From Adiantum capillus-veneris (Eukaryota; Streptophyta; Polypodiopsida; Polypodiales; Pteridaceae): a DNA stretch of 64,000 nt. The stretch lies in assembly GCA_014529385.2 (NCBI GenBank), contig CM043949.1, positions 150,143,850 through 150,207,849 of the forward strand. The letters are read 5' to 3'. Below, in pieces: positions 61,616-64,000 of the stretch. The position numbers and the translations under genes are program-made. Within the stretch, counting starts at the first letter, position 1; each line of letters begins with the position of its first letter. The notes under the pieces were generated by a model. That model was not told where the DNA came from and searched no databases. It worked only from the letters and a program-made list of their open reading frames with translations.

Positions 61616-63180
61616 TAACCTATAACATAACCCTAACCTAACTTATAACCTAAACCTAATCTAATTGAAGTGCGTTTGCATTTTTAGAAGTACATGAGTC
61701 ATCTTTGAAGTTCAATTGCATTTTTTCTATTATTAATTTGACGATATCTCTAACCTAACCTATAATTGTTATGCCTAACCTATAATCTAACCTAACGTAA
61801 AACCTATACCTAACTTAACTTAATGTATATAACCTAACTTATAACATCTACCTAGCTTATAACCTAACCTAATTGAAGTCCGTTTGCGTTTTTAGAGGTA
61901 CACGAGTCATCTTTGAAGTTCGATTGCGTTTTTACTACTATTAATTTGATGCTAGCTCTAACCTAACCTATAATCTTACCTAACATAAAACCTATACCTA
62001 ACCTAAATTAATGTCACCTATCTTATAACATCTACCTAGCCTATAACCTAACCTAACATAAGTCTGATTGCGTTTTTAGAAGTACACGAGTCACTTCGAA
62101 GTCCAATTGCGTTTTTAGAAGTACACGTGTCATATTCGAAGTCCGTTTGTATTTTCTCGACTATTATGCTGTGATAGCTCTAACCTAACCTATAATCTCA
62201 CCTAACATATAACCTAAACCTAACATAACCTAACCTAACATAAAAACAACACAATGGTGAGGTGTTTAGCAAAACGACAAGCCGTACATCTTGCCCACAA
62301 TGCATATGCAATGTGGGCAAGTTCTATGGATTGCCAATTTTGCAAACTCACCATTGTGTTGTTTCTAGAGTTGCGAAGCGATTTTATGGCCTAAAAACCG
62401 CTCGCAGACATATAGACAACACCATGGCGAGCCGTTGGCAATATGGCAGACAATAGACCTTGCCCACAATGCATACACCTTGTGAGAAAGCCTTATGGCT
62501 TGCCGTATTGTCAAACGGATCGCCATTGTGTTGTTTTTAGGGATACGAAGTAATTTTAGCGCTTGAAAATTGCTCGCAAACATATAGACAACACCATGGC
62601 GAGCTGTTTGGCAATACGGCAAGCCATAAATCTTGCCCACAATGCATATGCATTGTAAGCAAGATCTATGGCTTGCCGTATTGCCAGACGGCTCGCCATG
62701 ATGCTATTTTAGGACTTGAAATCCGCTTGCGGACATATAGACAACACAATGGCGAGCAGTTGGCAATACAGAAAGCCGTAGAGCTTGCCCACAATGCATA
62801 TGTGTTGTGGGTAAGCTTTATGGCTTGCCGTATTGAAACGAACAGATCGCCATTGTGTTGTTTTTAATATGCGTTGTGGGTAAGCTCTATAGCTTGCCGT
62901 ATTGTCGAACGTAGCTTAACCTAACTTAACTTAATGTAGCTTTACCTAACCTAACGTAACATAAACTAACATAACTTAACCTAACCTAACATATAAGATA
63001 ACCTAACTTAACTTAACGTAGCTTAACATAACCTAACCTAATATAACTTAACCTAACGTAGCTTAACTTTAACTAACCTAATGTATAAGATAACCTAACC
63101 TAACCTAACATAGCAACGTAACTTAACTTAACATAACCTAACCTAATCTAACTTAACTTATAACTTAAACTTAACCTAGA
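61615..63180 (+). repeat. Degenerate CCTAA-rich tracts
   Basis: TAACCTAACC, TAACATAACC and TAACTTAAC-like text fills 61615-62245 and 62915-63180, interrupted by the palindrome array. On the minus strand the unit is TTAGG-like. Units are irregular and mixed with other repeats. This is not the plant telomere unit TTTAGGG. Confidence 0.9.
62244..62911. repeat. Array of four ~120-bp palindromes
   Basis: Four self-complementary units lie at about 62244-62364, 62416-62536, 62588-62705 and 62741-62862, plus a half unit at about 62869-62911. Each begins near ACAACACMATGGCGAGC, passes AAGCCRTAGA and CTTGCCCACAATGCATA at the centre, and returns through TATGGCTTGCCGTATTG to CGCCATTGTGTTGT. Unit spacing is about 172, 172 and 153 bp. 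Arms are imperfect within a unit, but each arm is well matched between units. No ORF of interest. Confidence 0.93.
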
Positions 63181-63849
63181 ACATAAACCCCATCAACTAC
63201 ATAATTTGAAAAACGACATAATTCAATAAAAAATTTCTTCAAAACAATATTTTTTCATAAACTTAAACAAGTTTTTTCCATAATTTAAAATGAAATTTCA
63301 CATAAAAAATCTTAATTTCTTTTCAAGAATTGAAAGTTTAAAGCATGCAATTTTTGTTTTTAATATACAAAGTAATTTAAATAAACTTAATATGCATTTA
63401 AAGGTTTGAGCACTCCCATTAGTCCTATTTGAGCAATGAAAGTTGTCGCCTAAGTCCTAGAACTTGCAAAAACGCACACACAAACACAAAGTTAAACCCT
63501 AAAACCTAAATCTATAAGTAAACATGAAAACTATCTTACCTTAGTGTTATGCGCTGACCCATAAGCAAGATTAGCACCTTCGAGGGCGTGTATCGCAGGA
63601 GATCTTTGAGAGAGGTTAAAGAGGAGAGTTTGAGATGTGGCGCAAGAATAAGGAGAAATGCGCAGAGAAAGCCTGCGGTTTTGGTTTTGGCAGGTACCAA
63701 CAATACAGCTATCGATACAGGCATTGGAATAGTCAGCGAAAGGGGCGTCAGAATGCGCATTCGCGCTGGCTTCGGAAGACCTGCCGGAATAGGCGTCAAG
63801 ATTTTGATAACAAAATTTTGTAAAAAAACCTTAGCTCCCTCCATAAATA
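62912..63849. other. CACTA subterminal and 5' region without genes
   Basis: CCTAA-rich repeat, then AT-rich DNA (63200-63420) that may hold the transposase promoter, then GC-richer DNA. No coding region is supported. Confidence 0.5.
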
Positions 63850-63921
63850 CACACATATATACCGATGCCCACCAGTGGCGCCGGTAATGTGGCGCCGGAA
63901 TTCAAGTGACCTCCTGTAGTG
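63850..63921 (-). repeat. CACTA terminal inverted repeat and subterminal motifs
   Basis: The minus strand starts CACTACAGGAGG (63921-63910) and carries GGCGCCAC twice within the next 50 bases. CACTA ends and short repeated subterminal boxes are the binding sites of CACTA transposase proteins in known elements. Confidence 0.82.
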
Positions 63922-64000
63922 ATGTGGTGAAACTTATTAGAGAGCATCAATTTTTGTATCCTCTTTTTCAAACAAAACCACCTAATAAAACTTTACACAG
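63922..64000. other. Flank outside the CACTA element
   Basis: AT-rich DNA with no visible feature; it should begin with the 3-bp target duplication (ATG). Confidence 0.5.

Larger units (their letters stand above)
54037..63921 (-). mobile_element. CACTA (En/Spm-like) DNA transposon, left end missing
   Basis: The right end is defined by CACTACAGGAGG on the minus strand (63910-63921), with GGCGCCAC subterminal motifs. A decayed Tnp2-type transposase lies at 61176-59720 and continues, after the inserted LTR element (54400-59719), at 54394-54037. The left part was cut by LTR-like DNA at 54036, so the second terminal repeat is not in place. The flank after 63921 begins ATG; the 3-bp target duplication cannot be confirmed. 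Confidence 0.85.

Noticed and set aside
62244-62911. CRISPR-like array
   Set aside because: The repeats are large palindromes with related spacers in a eukaryotic transposon; there are no unique spacers and no cas genes.
61615-63180. True telomere or interstitial plant telomere array
   Set aside because: The unit is irregular CCTAA-like text, not CCCTAAA, and it sits within a CACTA element.
63588-63887. Plus-strand ORF of 99 codons near the CACTA end
   Set aside because: No domain, and it covers the subterminal motifs of the transposon; a chance frame.

Overview
This window looks like intergenic chromatin from a large, repeat-rich land-plant nuclear genome. The evidence is plant-type LTR retrotransposons primed by initiator Met-tRNA, Ty3/gypsy elements with two RNase H domains, a Tnp2-type CACTA transposon, a LINE, a Helitron-type element, low GC and very many (GA)n/(CT)n microsatellites. 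The species cannot be read from the sequence. A non-angiosperm such as a fern, lycophyte or gymnosperm is a guess, prompted by the endonuclease-bearing Helitron. I saw no rRNA, tRNA, CRISPR array or convincing intact host gene. Almost every coding region is a decayed transposon gene.

Layout. 1-4657: a Ty1/copia element on the minus strand, cut by the window edge and inserted into the endonuclease end of a Helentron-type Helitron (4658-6141). 6142-9375: AT-rich DNA, then an LTR/leader region. 9376-15937: a plus-strand Ty3/gypsy block with two different gag-protease modules in tandem, followed by RT, RNase H, a second RNase H and a truncated integrase. 15938-22450: mostly unassigned, with a probable two-exon host gene fragment at 16600-17272. 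About 22450-43150: one large minus-strand Ty3/gypsy element. Its reading frame is split by an LTR-type insertion (24184-26958, target duplication CAACG), by a non-autonomous LTR element (27772-34015, target duplication TTACC/TTACT), and apparently by a microsatellite-rich block (about 36040-39950) holding a glycine-rich secreted protein ORF and a perfect 91-bp hairpin. 43150-50195: a gag scrap, a LINE reverse transcriptase and a chromovirus pol remnant. 50196-54036: LTR-like DNA with very long (CT)n tracts. 54037-63921: a CACTA transposon on the minus strand (terminal CACTACAGGAGG at 63910-63921). It is split by a gag-bearing LTR element with LTRs of about 105 bp (54400-59719, target duplication ACCGC). 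Its subterminal region holds an array of four palindromes of about 120 bp each.

The strongest results are the nesting events proved by target duplications plus host-frame continuity across each insertion, and the palindrome array at 62244-62911. All identifications come from reading motifs by eye; no database search was run.
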